In this document: piece after piece, positions 48,698 to 60,100 of the stretch
Numbering within the stretch: position 1 is the stretch's first letter
How the letters are laid out: the number at the start of each line of letters is the position of its first letter
Assembly (NCBI GenBank): GCA_011800805.1
Contig: MPNW01000396.1
Coordinates: 1-64,000 of the forward strand
DNA: 64,000 nucleotides
Direction: 5' to 3'
Source of the DNA: Hirudo medicinalis
Lineage: Eukaryota > Annelida > Clitellata > Hirudinida > Hirudinidae
The notes under the pieces: model-generated
What the model saw: only the letters and a program-made list of their open reading frames with translations
The model's database searches: none
Told to the model about the DNA's origin: nothing
Program-made: the position numbers and the translations under genes

Positions 48698-51600
48698 CCA
48701 TCACCATCACCATCACCATCATGATAACGATAGTCATCGCCGACGTCTGCATCATCAAAAAGCGTTGCATGTTTCGTGTGAATCATTTCAAGCACGTGTA
48801 AAGTTACATAGGAGACCATATTTGGTCATTCCCTCCTGGTTGGCAGATAGATGAGTGCTTATGAGATAGATGACTTAATGCTTAGTGGCACCATCCCACT
48901 CCAATTGCACGTCAGAAACTGACGTAGAAACAAACTGGTAGCATTACTGGCAAGGAACATTAAATCATTGTAAACAAAAGCAATTAATTTCTTCGTCAAA
49001 ACGGAACATTCCCGATCATCTTGAAAGCATTTATGGAGGAGATATTTTGCTTATCTCGTAATAAAGCCTTTCAACGATAACACTCAACAAAGCAGAGAAG
49101 AAGAAGAAAAGGTAAAAGAGAAAAAGGACATAAACTTGATGGCACTCGAAGATCCTTGAACAAGTTTATCCTTCGTAAGAAAGTATGCGCCTCATATCCA
49201 ATGTAACAATGTAATATCTTTATGAGATGACCAGTGACTCGGGCAGTCATCGATCCTTTTACTGAACATTCTTTAAGTCCCCATGGATGACTGACGAGCT
49301 TTGCTTACAAGAAATCATGAATAATTGGTAGCATATATGATGCATGATCATGATAATTACAATAAGATCAGCAGTTTCAATGTGACAAAGATGATGGAAT
49401 GATGAGGATCTGGCTCGAATTAACCAAAGCCTCAGCCATGGGATGAGGTACAAGCATTATGCACTACATTACATTACAATATTAAAGATGTTGTAGAAGA
49501 ATTTTGTTTGATATTTCGGAGTCTCACGACATTACAAAGGAAGCCAATAATAACAACAATAATAACATTAGCAGTCCAGAAGGCAATAAACCCCTCAAGT
49601 ATAAGGACATTATCAAGTTGGCCCATTAAGGTTCTTGGCACAATTCTCTTCTGTAGCATTAAAGTGAACTTTAATGACATAATGCATGAAAGCAGGATGC
49701 AAGGGACTTGCAATTTACAATTCAAACATTTATATTCCTTGCAAATGTTCCTGTTTAATGTCAGGCTCTGATAGGTAAATGTCAATTGATTAAATGTTTG
49801 TTTACTCATGCCAGAGTGTGAGTGATCGAATGCTAATGAAGTTGCAGGGGTGAAAAGCTCTTCAAAAATGTCATCAGATCACATGCAAAAGTTTGGCAAA
49901 CACATCTTACAAAATGATCCTGCCCCTGCTTTATAGTGACATTAAATCACAATTCACATGGAATAGGCCTTAATTCACTTGAAAAATACCACAATGCATA
50001 GTCATCATTCATTGAGAGAATGTCATATTTGTAATCACAAACACTGCTCCACACCAACTGGGCATCATCACTATCGTCGATGCTCAATCGATGTAATGCA
50101 AAGAAATAGATACGAAAGGTGTAAAAATCATCGAGAACAACTCACCTCTAAAATGCTCTCACAAATTTCAATTTCTTTTCCTGAGAAGTTGTACATTTCT
50201 GTGGCCCATTGATCCTGGGTGATTAATAATAATAATAATAATAATAATGATGATGATGATGATAGCATATAATATATTACTATGGTAATGTATAGTTATG
50301 CAGCATGTATCAGATGCATAAGTTGTGATATGGTGCAATGGTTATTCTTACATTTACACCATTACACATCAAATTGATCCATTATAGAACTTACTCTGAT
50401 GACCTTAATACACTATTATTAAAATTGTATTATAAATATGATAATTACTCTTAAAATACAGGAAAGCACACTATGTTGATCACCCATTTCTCTGAAATAA
50501 ACGCATAATATAAACATAACGAGGACCGAATGCAGTGTTTCATGATGATTGAATGAATGTGAATGAAGATTGAATGAATGTGAATGAAGATTGAATGAGT
50601 GCGAATGACGATAAAAAAAATTAGCAAAATGAAAGTTCAAACTGTGAATAGTGAAAATTGTTTGCTTTTTGTGTAAACAAAGAAAGCTAGCAGCACTTAG
50701 AGTGGAGGAATACACGAATAAGTAGCTGGAAGCTTGGGAAGACCTTACACTGTTTCTTTTAGCACAAACTATGTGAAAATGAATGAATGATCGTGATTAT
50801 GACATGAAAAACAATTCTAAAATGACAATATTATAGCAATAAAAACAAACTTGTGATTAATATTAATAATTCAGGATTTATTTATAAAGTCACGACAAAA
50901 ATCAAACACTCCCACCTTGACTTGCTCCATCTTTGACATGGCTTCCTCGTATTCGTTCCTCGCTTCGTCGACTTTTGTCGGCGGAACTGCACCAGACTGT
51001 GCCTGCTTCACGATGTTCTGGTGCCTGACGATGACAGCAGAAATGACAATGACAACAGAGATGACGATGACAACAGAGATGATGATGATGGAAAATTGAT
51101 GATTATGGCTTGGGTTGGAATGAGGGAGACAGTGTTGTAAATAGTCAGAGAACACTCATTAAACTCAGCACCAGGCACTCAGTTTAATCAATTTGATCAA
51201 TATAACCTCACTGCCTGCCATGATTGCTTTTTATAAGAAAACAAACTCCTGAGTGAGCAACAAATAAATTTGAACGAGGGACTTGGATAATTCTTAGGAG
51301 AGTAAATGCCTAAATGCAATGTGAAGATTGATATTCATTGAAGATAACACAATATAGCGTAAGCACAATATAACATAAAAATATTATAAAATTATACACA
51401 AATAATATTCCACCAATGATGTTTTAAAACATGTATAATACCATTTATAATGTAAATATAATATAAAGACCGAGTTATTATCAGCATATAGTAAGTATTT
51501 TATTTATGATAAATAAATATAATAAACAAAATTTCATAATTTATAACATAAAGGCCAAGTTAGGACCTGGACTTGGCAGCGTCCATGTCGAGGGTTTTTG

Positions 51601-52676
51601 TGTTCAAATGCTTCTTAAGCCTCTGAACTGATGGGTAGTCGTTCTGTCGAGGGAAAGAGGTTTAACGGGAGAAATCAATTCTAGGTTCATCGAGGGAATG
51701 CATTGACTTGGTAACCTCTCTCCCAAACATTTTGGAATTTGTATATTGAATATTCGAATATTTAATAAATTCACAAAACCCTGTGCTAAAATATTATTGT
51801 ACTTTTATGAATGCAACAGTAAAATATGTAAATGTTCGATCAAATCATTCTCAGCTGAAACTTATTACAAATATAGTGATACTAATTACATCTCTACTAA
51901 TTGAATAAAATTAAAATTGATTAATTACAAATATAATGTTTAATTAATAATTAACCTCGAGAATATTTTGGTAGGGTTTAAGGATTTTATTCTCAATCTC
52001 AGTTTCCAGCTTGAGAATCTCCTGTGCAAGTTTGCCCTGTGCATCACCAGCCAGTGAAAAAATGTACCTAAAAATTGTTCACAAGCTTATCCTAAGACCT
52101 ATTAAGACCAGGTACTTTTGAAAATACTACAAATATTCCATGATATAACCAACTGCCTAAAGTCAGCCAGAGACTGATCGGTGCTATTTGATAACAAATT
52201 TCACCTACCCAACTGGTTTGAACTGGTCAAGTTGAACAGAGCACTCAATCAATGTGTGACTTAATCCACTTTCTGGGAGTTTTTTCTAGGTAATGAAGGC
52301 ACATAATTATAAATTGATCTAGACATAACCCTGATGAGATTAACAAGATTCTAAATGGTCAATATTTAAACCATGTTAAGCCAGTACTCAAAACCAACCA
52401 TTCGTTTTTCAACATCAATGTTTTGGCCTTGACTTCTAAGACATGGTTGGATTTTTTTCTGAATACTCTGGCAAGTATTTTTCACAAGGTCAACTCTTCT
52501 CTCCAGATTCAATTCATCTTCGGTAAGAACTTCAGTCTTTTCAGCTCTTTAAAAGGGTTCAATCCATAAGAAATGTTTCCACTAGGAAATATTTAAAAAG
52601 ACAAATTCCACTACCTTCCTAAATTCTGATCAATATTTTGTCGAACCCTCTGAAACTGTTTTCTGAACGAACTCAT
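36522..52676 (-). CDS. ARHGAP17: BAR and RhoGAP domain protein, ARHGAP17/ARHGAP44 (RICH/nadrin) family
   Basis: BAR exons: 52676-52615, 52546-52399, 52285-52209, 52067-51956, 51643-51567, 51024-50916, 50214-50146, and probably a 33-base exon 47099-47067 (IKYNSFNHSRA). RhoGAP exons: 40593-40546, 40420-40345, 40120-40036, 39248-39171, 38962-38843, 38071-37992 and 37805-37697. The tail exon is 37365-36522. All resolved junctions keep phase. The start MSSFRKQFQRVRQ matches the RICH N-terminal BAR helix. The arginine finger lies in GLLRLTG, and YLRELPEPLM and MTPSNIGLVMGPNLIW are diagnostic of RhoGAP. The tail is a long Pro-rich region ending in STEF, a class I PDZ ligand. The family inactivates Cdc42/Rac at membranes and junctions. 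About 80-100 residues linking BAR to RhoGAP are not confidently located between 47.07 and 40.6 kb. Gene symbol is family-level: one invertebrate gene may represent both vertebrate paralogues. Confidence 0.88.
38455..38520 (-). mobile_element. Solo LINE 3' end in an ARHGAP17 intron
   Basis: On the minus strand, GCCTCTGACGCTATGCAAAT and GGCGCATTACAAATTAAC followed by an (ATT)n run are almost identical to the LINE 3' end at 47676-47735. This is a severely 5'-truncated insertion, as expected for target-primed reverse transcription. Confidence 0.65.
39627..39692. repeat. 17-bp tandem repeat, about four copies
   Basis: GAGTTGTTGAACTTAAC repeats at 39627, 39644 and 39661, with a partial copy at 39678. 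It lies within an ARHGAP17 intron. Confidence 0.95.
41383..41488 (-). mobile_element. tRNA-derived SINE, copy D, in an ARHGAP17 intron
   Basis: The plus strand shows CCATTTATGTAGCACCACA, then CCAAGCTGGGTTTCGAACACAACAC and AGCTAACCT, the same order as in copy B. Box B (GTGTTCGAAACCC on the minus strand) is better preserved than in copies B and C. Confidence 0.5.
41883..42076. repeat. (CAT)n/(CGT)n triplet tract
   Basis: Long stretches of ATC/CAT and CGT triplets. They produce apparent poly-histidine, poly-aspartate and poly-arginine frames on both strands, none of which is a gene. Similar tracts occur at 42180-42220, 42900-42990, 48650-48725 and 59845-59890. Confidence 0.9.
43123..43762 (-). 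other. Two candidate linking exons of the ARHGAP17-type gene
   Basis: A candidate 72-base exon 43762-43691 (CTCCTCAG|CCT ... TAC|GTGAGG) begins PEM and contains a CGT run. A GC-rich segment from 43123 downward reads VPLGHVLVVG, reminiscent of the VPLEEHL start of RICH RhoGAP domains. Its end would need a GC donor near 43065. Both are phase 0 and lie in the right order, but similarity is weak and the LL-E-x-G-M segment expected next was not found. Confidence 0.25.
44238..44361. repeat. (ATT)n microsatellite
   Basis: About 120 bases of ATT triplets with a few ATC units, inside the large ARHGAP17 intron. Confidence 0.95.
45101..45606. mobile_element. hAT-like DNA transposon remnant with 8-bp target site duplication
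   Basis: The left end CAAGGGTATTCAACT and the right end read from the minus strand (CAGGGTTATTCAGCT) form terminal inverted repeats of hAT type. The flanks are CTCTACGG (45093-45100) and CTCTACGA (45607-45614), an 8-base target duplication with one mismatch, as expected for hAT elements. At 506 bases it is too short to be autonomous. A minus-strand open frame at 45558-45313 (with LEYIKFIDLAYLLDSDKYF) may be a transposase relic, but no catalytic motif is visible. Confidence 0.7.
46206..46317. repeat. (GAAT)n tetranucleotide array
   Basis: About 28 GAAT units with a few interruptions. A single N at 46174 lies just upstream. Confidence 0.95.
46618..46674. repeat. (CA)n microsatellite
   Basis: A CACA-rich run with short interruptions (ACTCACACAAACGC). 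Confidence 0.9.
47400..47735 (+). mobile_element. 3' end of an L2/CR1-like non-LTR retrotransposon
   Basis: From about 47470 the plus strand encodes the end of a reverse transcriptase ORF. It reads RELSAVWNALPPQVRD and then LELFKSHLKTHLFRTPT, followed by a stop. The WNxLP...FKxxLKTHLF pattern is characteristic of the C-terminus of L2/CR1-type LINE proteins. The 3' untranslated end GACGCTATGCAAATGGCGCA leads into (ATT)n. The reading is interrupted by an N at 47614 with a 69-base repeat on each side. The element is heavily 5'-truncated. Confidence 0.7.
47545..47683 (+). repeat. 69-bp direct duplication around a single N
   Basis: Bases 47545-47613 and 47615-47683 are identical and separated by one N at 47614. 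The pattern fits an unmerged overlap between two contigs better than a real duplication. Confidence 0.9.
47956..48115. mobile_element. Short MITE-like repeat, copy 2
   Basis: CAGGGCTGCCGACAGAAATT starts the element. The shared internal block CCCCTAGGCACAGCAGCC matches the copy at 7345-7522. The right end is GGCAATCCTG. The family is short and has no coding capacity. Confidence 0.45.
50530..50610. repeat. Short tandem repeat of a 20-bp unit
   Basis: GATTGAATGAATGTGAATGA recurs about three times with slight decay at the ends. Confidence 0.8.
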
Positions 52677-55138
52677 TATGCTTCATAGATCGGATAAAAG
52701 CACTAATAACCGTACCCAATAAAGGTTAATACTCTCCTGGCACACAACAAAACAACAAAGTAGACCAAAATGAAAAAAGCATCCGGTTTATTTTTTCTCA
52801 AAAATTTCTGAAAAGTCTTTATTTATAAATTTAAAAAGTGTTTTATAACAATGTAATATTAGATAATTGCTATATAGTATAGTATTTTGTTTATGATAAC
52901 AAATAAGTATGTGATAAAATTTTCTTTTTTAGTAGAAGATATGTAATTAACGGGATTTATTACAATGTCTTTAACTACATTATTTAAAAAAAGTTAATTA
53001 GAGGCATTTATTCAGAGCAGACCTCTTCACCAGTGCTTCCAATTCGTTAAAAGCCATATTAGGAGAATGCTCTGTTTGTTTTGACCCTAATTTCATTTAC
53101 AATTAATAAGTTTCTAGACATTCTGCTATTTATAAACACATTCAGATATCACTTCTCCACAAATTTATTAGATATTTGGTTTTACATGACCTCCAAGCAT
53201 AACTTTCTTATTATATAAAAATTTATTATATATATTAGTATATACTGCACATCTACCGCCGTCTATGGCAGTCAGCCAGCATGTTAATTATTAATTATAA
53301 CCAATCCATCCTTTAATCGAGAATTCATTTCTTTTAACCTAATCATGAAAGTTCTTCAGAAAACGAAACATGACAGAATAAAAACAAGATTAAATTATGC
53401 CTGTTATGTATTGCAATAAACGTCATTTCAGCAATTGAATTGGAATCAATTACCAGCACTGTATCTCGCAACATCGAGTCACATCGACGCATGAATGCTT
53501 GCAAAATGCAAGAGGAAGTGACATTCAGCATGATGAGGAATCATACCAGAAGGGGCAACTTGATGTTAATGAGAATAAAATGCTGCACAACAACAAGTCT
53601 GAAGCACATTGTCACTAAAGATGCAAACTTGCCCAATGACACAACAACACAATCTGCGTCGATTCAACAGTAATCATAAATTGCGATCTTCCGATTGCCA
53701 GTACCTCCAGGCAGAAAATCGAAATGGACTAGTAAGATGGAACGCCCCCTAGCAGACTAGTCGTGTAACAGCGGACACGAAAATCGTTCAATAAAGCAGA
53801 ATATCCAACAAAATCATTCCAAGCAACTTAGGAAGAATGCCATTCCTTATAAACGCCAAAATATTAAAAAAATCGATTCGCATGATTCAGGAGATGAAAT
53901 CAAGCTATTTTAATCACCAGAAAAGATGAAAGTCGAACTCATCGGTTCAAGCCGGGCACAAAAAAGTCTTGAGGAACCAGTCGACTTATAAGGCCACTTG
54001 ACATAAACAAAGATCATCATCCCATTATTGATGAGCATAAAAATAATATGATCAACAAGAATAAATTATGATAATTTTGCAATAATTGTAATTAGCAACA
54101 AAAATATTATCCGAGTGCAGTCTAAAGACCTACGGTGAATACAACCTGAGTAAGACGATTCTTAAATATTTTACAACCACTGGTGGGATTCTAGTTTAGA
54201 ATTCTTACTTAGAATTAACAGCCCCCGACAAATAAAATAAAATGAAATCAAATCAGACCAACAACGAACCAAAAGCGAAATTGGGTTTTGAAAGTTGACG
54301 GTCGAAAGCAAAAAGTTGCCGACACAAGACATCGGAAGAAGGTTTCTCTTGGGTTTGAAAAGAAGTCTCGAGACGACCCTGGTCGGCAGGCGACGTGAAG
54401 TAGAGCATGCGAGCGACCTCTCTGAACTTTTGAAAACGAGAGGTGCGCCAGACGCGAACGATCGTCTGGCATTTTAAAAAGTCAAAAACAACTCTAAATG
54501 TAGAAGTTACAGAGGAAATTTAAAAAAAGAAAATCAAAAGACCAACAAAAAAAAATATGATGAGGAAAATACATGGAAAATACAAAATTGTCACGTTGTT
54601 GTCAGATTGTTTTGAGGACAACCAGTAATATCATTGTGACAGCATTTAGTGACCATAAACAATGAAAAGTTCTCTGTCGATGCTACACTGCAGACGGACC
54701 TGCAAGGATAACGAATTAATGCATTGAATCATTAATGCATTGAATAACAATATGTGAGTCATCATTAAACATGGACATTGGATTGTAAGCTCAGGCTGTG
54801 CAGCCATTTGACGAGCCTCTGCAAGGATTTGAACTCGGGACCAGACGATCCTCACGTGCACCTCCCCGTTAATGTAAACATTGGCCTAAAGTCAGTGATA
54901 AACATGTTTATTTTGAAACTATGCCTGGGAACCAAAGGAAAGGCCATGGCAATTCCGAGTTAAAACTTCTTTTATTAAAAACTCGGATACAATTTCACCT
55001 CCAGGGAGATTTCAGATAATAATAATAAAATAACGATAATTATAATGACATTCAGATAATAATAATAATAATACATAATAACAATTGGGAAGAAATAATT
55101 TATAATAATTTTATTCGGGCCGTTTCACCAGGAGGATG
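52677..55138. other. Region between the ARHGAP17-type and CDK14-type genes
   Basis: No supported gene. A GC-richer patch at about 54290-54475 is open on both strands, but neither reading resembles a known family. It may be promoter sequence or a 5' UTR exon of the minus-strand ARHGAP17-type gene. Near 54825-54845 the minus strand has a box B-like GAGTTCAAATCC without a matching box A. Confidence 0.4.
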
Positions 55139-55805
55139 TCAAAACCTCAGCTCCTGCCAATCGCTACCATTCCGGGGTACAAAGCAACGCAAAGACGAGA
55201 CATCATCGTACTCCTCCTCCTCCTCACCTGAATATTCGCTGTATCTATTCAGGCTCGACATCGTCACGCCACCCTTTGAAACGTGGTGGGGGTTGGTGCG
55301 TATCTGGGGGTGGTGCGACCTACCGTGCTGGGTGGCCACACTGGCTCGGGGATAACCCGACGCCTTGTGATGGTGGTGCAGGTACATGAAGTCGTCCATT
55401 TCCGGCGCGAGCTGGACGTTCGGCAGAGTGAATATCGATGCATCTGAATGTGAAGATACGAAGAACATGAGGCCCGATGAATCTGCCAAATGGCTTATCA
55501 CCTAATTATTACGATGTTTAATTTCATTACAATGAGACGTGATCAATGTAGCATTGTTTTTTTTAGATGATGGACACATCACGAGGAGGCGACATAACCA
55601 TCGTCAATGATGCCAAAGTCATTAGGGTTACAATTGTTGTTGTGATGATGTAATTATCTTTAAGTTACATAATCTTAATTAAGTAATCTATTAAGTTACA
55701 TATTCAAATTCCAATGTCAGTCCTTAACAATGTCTACTTCCAGCAGCAGGACTCTGTGTATCAACAACCTCCAAAACTAATAATTGATGCAATAATAATT
55801 GATGC

Positions 55806-55843
<38 letters not shown>

Positions 55844-57107
55844 TAATAATAGTAATAACTGATATGATAAACACATTTAATGCTAGTAATAATCCTAATT
55901 AATATTAATAATTAGGATGTTATTAATCAATAATAACTACTGATAATGACAACTACCGATATCGTTGATATTATTAATACTGTTGATAGCAATCACGAGC
56001 AAGCACTCACCCTCAGCAAGAGTAAATATCTTGGCTGGGAGATCGGAGAAGTAGGGGTGTCTGAGAGCCTCAGAGGCAGATATCCGCCTCGAAGGGATCA
56101 GCTTAAAGTTGAAATTTCTCATAGGTTAGGGTTGGGTTAAGTTAGATTAGGTTAAGGTCACATCGGACTAATCGATCAGCCACCAGCATAACTTTAAAAA
56201 AAATTTGCTTGCTTAATAGTTGCTTTAATAAAGCTTAATAAATCTAAATTGAATAATGATTAAAATATTAAAATATAAAATAATAAATAACTTATTAAGG
56301 ACAAGAAATAACTGAATATTAAAGTAATGGAAAAATCCATTTGACAACCAACCAACAAAACAAAAAAATAGCACATCGACGCAAATACCTGGAGCAGGCA
56401 TATGACGAGAGGTTCTGCATAGGAGATGTGCATCAGCTTCGGGTAACACTGCGACCACTTCTTCGGGTGGTGCCTCACCGTCTTTGCCGGGTTGTAGTTG
56501 GGCAGTCGGGAGATGCCCGGCCAAGAGGTTTCCGAGGGGGTGCCTAGGATCTGAGGGAGAAAGAAATATGGGCAGAAGAGTTAGATGGTTAGTTAGGTTG
56601 GCACGCTTGGGTAAAGGTGTAATAGATGAGTTTCTAATGATTTTGAGAAAATGATTGAATTAAAAAGAAACAATGTAGCATTTAAATTAATCACCAAAGA
56701 ATGTGGGAGGTTCTAATGCTATTTTTGAAAAATTAATATTAATGAGTGCATAATCGGCAGGATGATGGCGCACTGAGTCCACGGGACGACTGCATAATTG
56801 ATTTCCTCATTTGCCAGTTCATGATAATGATGATGATGACGTCGACGATAATGGTGACGCAGGCAAAGAATCTGTAACAGTCCTCCGCATAGTCTAAATT
56901 TTCAACTGAGTCGCCCGATTACAAATTGAGTTTGAATTACTGTAAATTATTTGCACTCTGGAGCCACTTTTATCCCTAATAACCAGCAATGATTTAATTG
57001 GTGACGTTGTTTATCTCGACAGCTGTTGCTAAGCACCTACAACCTCTGTCACTGGGTGTGATGGCAATTATTATCATTGTTATTATTTTTGTTGTTGCTA
57101 TTATTAC

Positions 57108-57143
<36 letters not shown>

Positions 57144-60100
57144 AGTCAATTAATTTCAGTGCCACAGTACTATATAATAGTGCTAATATTATGATAATGA
57201 TGATGATGATGATGATGATAGCAGTACTTACTGTTGCCTAATGAGGACATAATTGCCATCAGCTAATTAACCAACACCACCATTCATCATTGAAGACATC
57301 AATTTGAATAATAAAAAAAAAGCCTAAATTAGTATTTATGAAAAAGCACTTGCATTGCAATTCATAATAACAACAATAGCAATAATAATAATAATAATAA
57401 TAAATTTTAATAATATATAGTTGCAATCCTGCATGAAGACTGAAGAAAGTTTGTTCTTATTAATTTGAAGCCGGGCAACAGATGTTAATGATCCATGAAT
57501 AGACAACAACAAGCCAGGGTGCCTAAAAATGCTATCGAACTCATGGGGTACACCAAGGCTCTGAAGGCTTTGAAGATCAATAGATGTTTGTGATCAAGAG
57601 ATCTTAGCTGCAGATGCATTGCTATTACTATCGTCATCATCATCCCCATCACCATCATTGACATCATCAACTTCATCGTAACTATAGCAATAGTTGAGTT
57701 GTGTTCTATATATAGTTCTATGTGTTATTGAGTCAGATGAACGTTGACTTGCAACTAGCTAAACAAACTCAGGACCACTTGGTTCCTTGGTTAAAGGCAG
57801 TTGAAACTGTTTAAAAATAAAGCCTTGGAATTGGTCAATGCAGATGACAGTACTTTTGCAAGTACTTGTCGCATTTATGATGAGAATAGTCGGTGATGTA
57901 GAGATGTAGAGATGTTGTCAAATGAAATAGTAATAATGATGATGATAATAATAATAATAATAATAATCATAATCATAATATATTGCAATTGAATATTACA
58001 CAACATTACATAGCCTATAATTACGACCACAAAGCACAAAAACAACTGCCCTAATTATTATAACAAGGTTGAGTAAAAATTGTAAAAAAACAAAGCAGAT
58101 GTCCACCGTCCAAATCCTGTTGAGTTGGTCAAAAACGTCGTTGAGGCCGGGAAAGACCGCAGACCCGTTGATCATCTCCATGAAGATGCAGCCCACACCC
58201 CAGATGTCGAGGGAAGTCGAGTAGTCTGTCGACCCCATCAAGAGGTCAGGAGGTCGGTACCATAGGGTCACGACCTCGTCTGAGTAAGTCTTGCTGGGTA
58301 TGGACTTGGCCCGAGCCAGACCTGGGATTGATTAAGTTATTATTTTACCTTATTTTCCTGACAAAAACAAACAAAACCGAAAAAATAGAACTACATCCAT
58401 AAATATTCAAATCACTTAAGTCAACTTAAGATATTGATTAAGGACAGATGCACACAGATACAATATATGCAGATACAATACATACAGATACAATACATGC
58501 AGATACATCACAATATTCATCTCATTAAAACAATAAAAAAAAAAGTGCACAGGCGATGTTTTGAAGAGAGTCAGGTTATTCAGTGAAGGTGACTGATGAT
58601 TCATCATCATCACCATCATCATTTTCACTGATGACTCAAAATCCACAATAGATACTTCTAATCAAAAAGATGAGTGTTATGCCATGAGTCAGATTATAAC
58701 ATCTACATAAAGTTTTTTTTGGGGGGAAAGATTGGGGAGGAGTTTGGGGACAATTCAGCATTTTCTCTTTAAATGAAAATAAGGAATCAAATACCGCGAT
58801 GATAACAAACCAACAATTAAGTAATTAAACAAATAAAACCACCAACGAAGCCAACGCCCAATCGTTACAAACGAAATCGAACTTAGCCAGCAGTAAAGTG
58901 ATAAAAATAATGATAATGGTGCTGATGAAATGGCTATGAAGAGCCTATGAATGAATTGATGGATGGATAAATGAATGAGTGAATTGATGGATGAATTGAC
59001 GGATGAATGAATGAATTAATGCAAACCACCCACCGAAATCACCAAGTTTGAGTTCCCCACGCTCGCTAATGAGGAGATTTTGGGGCTTCAGATCTCTGTG
59101 GGGAAGATAAACAAAAGGAATGCAATGAAATACAAAGGTAAACAAAAGGATACGACGATTAAGAACAAAACATAAACCAAAAAAACAATCTTGCAATACA
59201 AGAAGAAGCTAAACAATACAAAGCCACAACAAAGCTAAACCAACTTCATCAACAAAACATCAAAACACCCAAGAAACCTCTCCAAGGAATCTCGTGCGTT
59301 GCTCAAAAAAACACACCTCACTTAATCATTCCTAAGTGTGTGCTGGATTTATTGGATAACAATTGTAGGACGAATGTGTGGTCGAACACAATCTAAAAGA
59401 CTGCTCGAAACCCCATACCTCAGATGCCTGGTAGATGGAATATGATAAAGTGGGTGGATGGAATATGATAAAGTGAGTGGATGGATTATGATAAAGTGGG
59501 TGGATGGAATATGATAAAGTGGGTGGATGGATTATGATAAAGTGGGTGGATGGATTATGATAAAGTGGGTGGATGGATTATGACGAAGGATAGGAGCAAT
59601 GATTGACGGAGGAAATAGTTATAGGACCATCAAGATCAAGGAATCGTGAATAGTCAGTCACATTAGGCGCTCCTGTTGCAAAACAAAACAAACTTAACAA
59701 AGCAATACATTCGTTTCCTTTTCATCCTATAATTAACTAAATCGCACACAAATAACAAAATTCAGTTCTAGTTAATATTTGATATTATCATTTATAAGCT
59801 TAATTCAAATTTAAAACGCATTAATAATAATAATAATAATAATAATCATCATCATCATCATCATCATCATTGTCGTCGTCGTCATCATCATCGCTGTGGC
59901 TACTATTATCACCATCATCAGCTTCGTTTTTATTATTAAGTTTAATTATGAAATGCCATGGTTCAGGTATTTTGCAATTTCCCTGCAATGTGTTTGCAGA
60001 GTTAATAATGCTCCAACTGAATGTATTCCAGCCATTCAACCATCGCTATTCCATGAATTGGAGGCCAAATTGTCTTTAACCAGCCATCATCATCATCTCC

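Noticed and set aside
54778..54963. Possible tRNA or SINE on the minus strand
   Set aside because: A box B-like GAGTTCAAATCC is present, but there is no box A at the right distance and no foldable cloverleaf.
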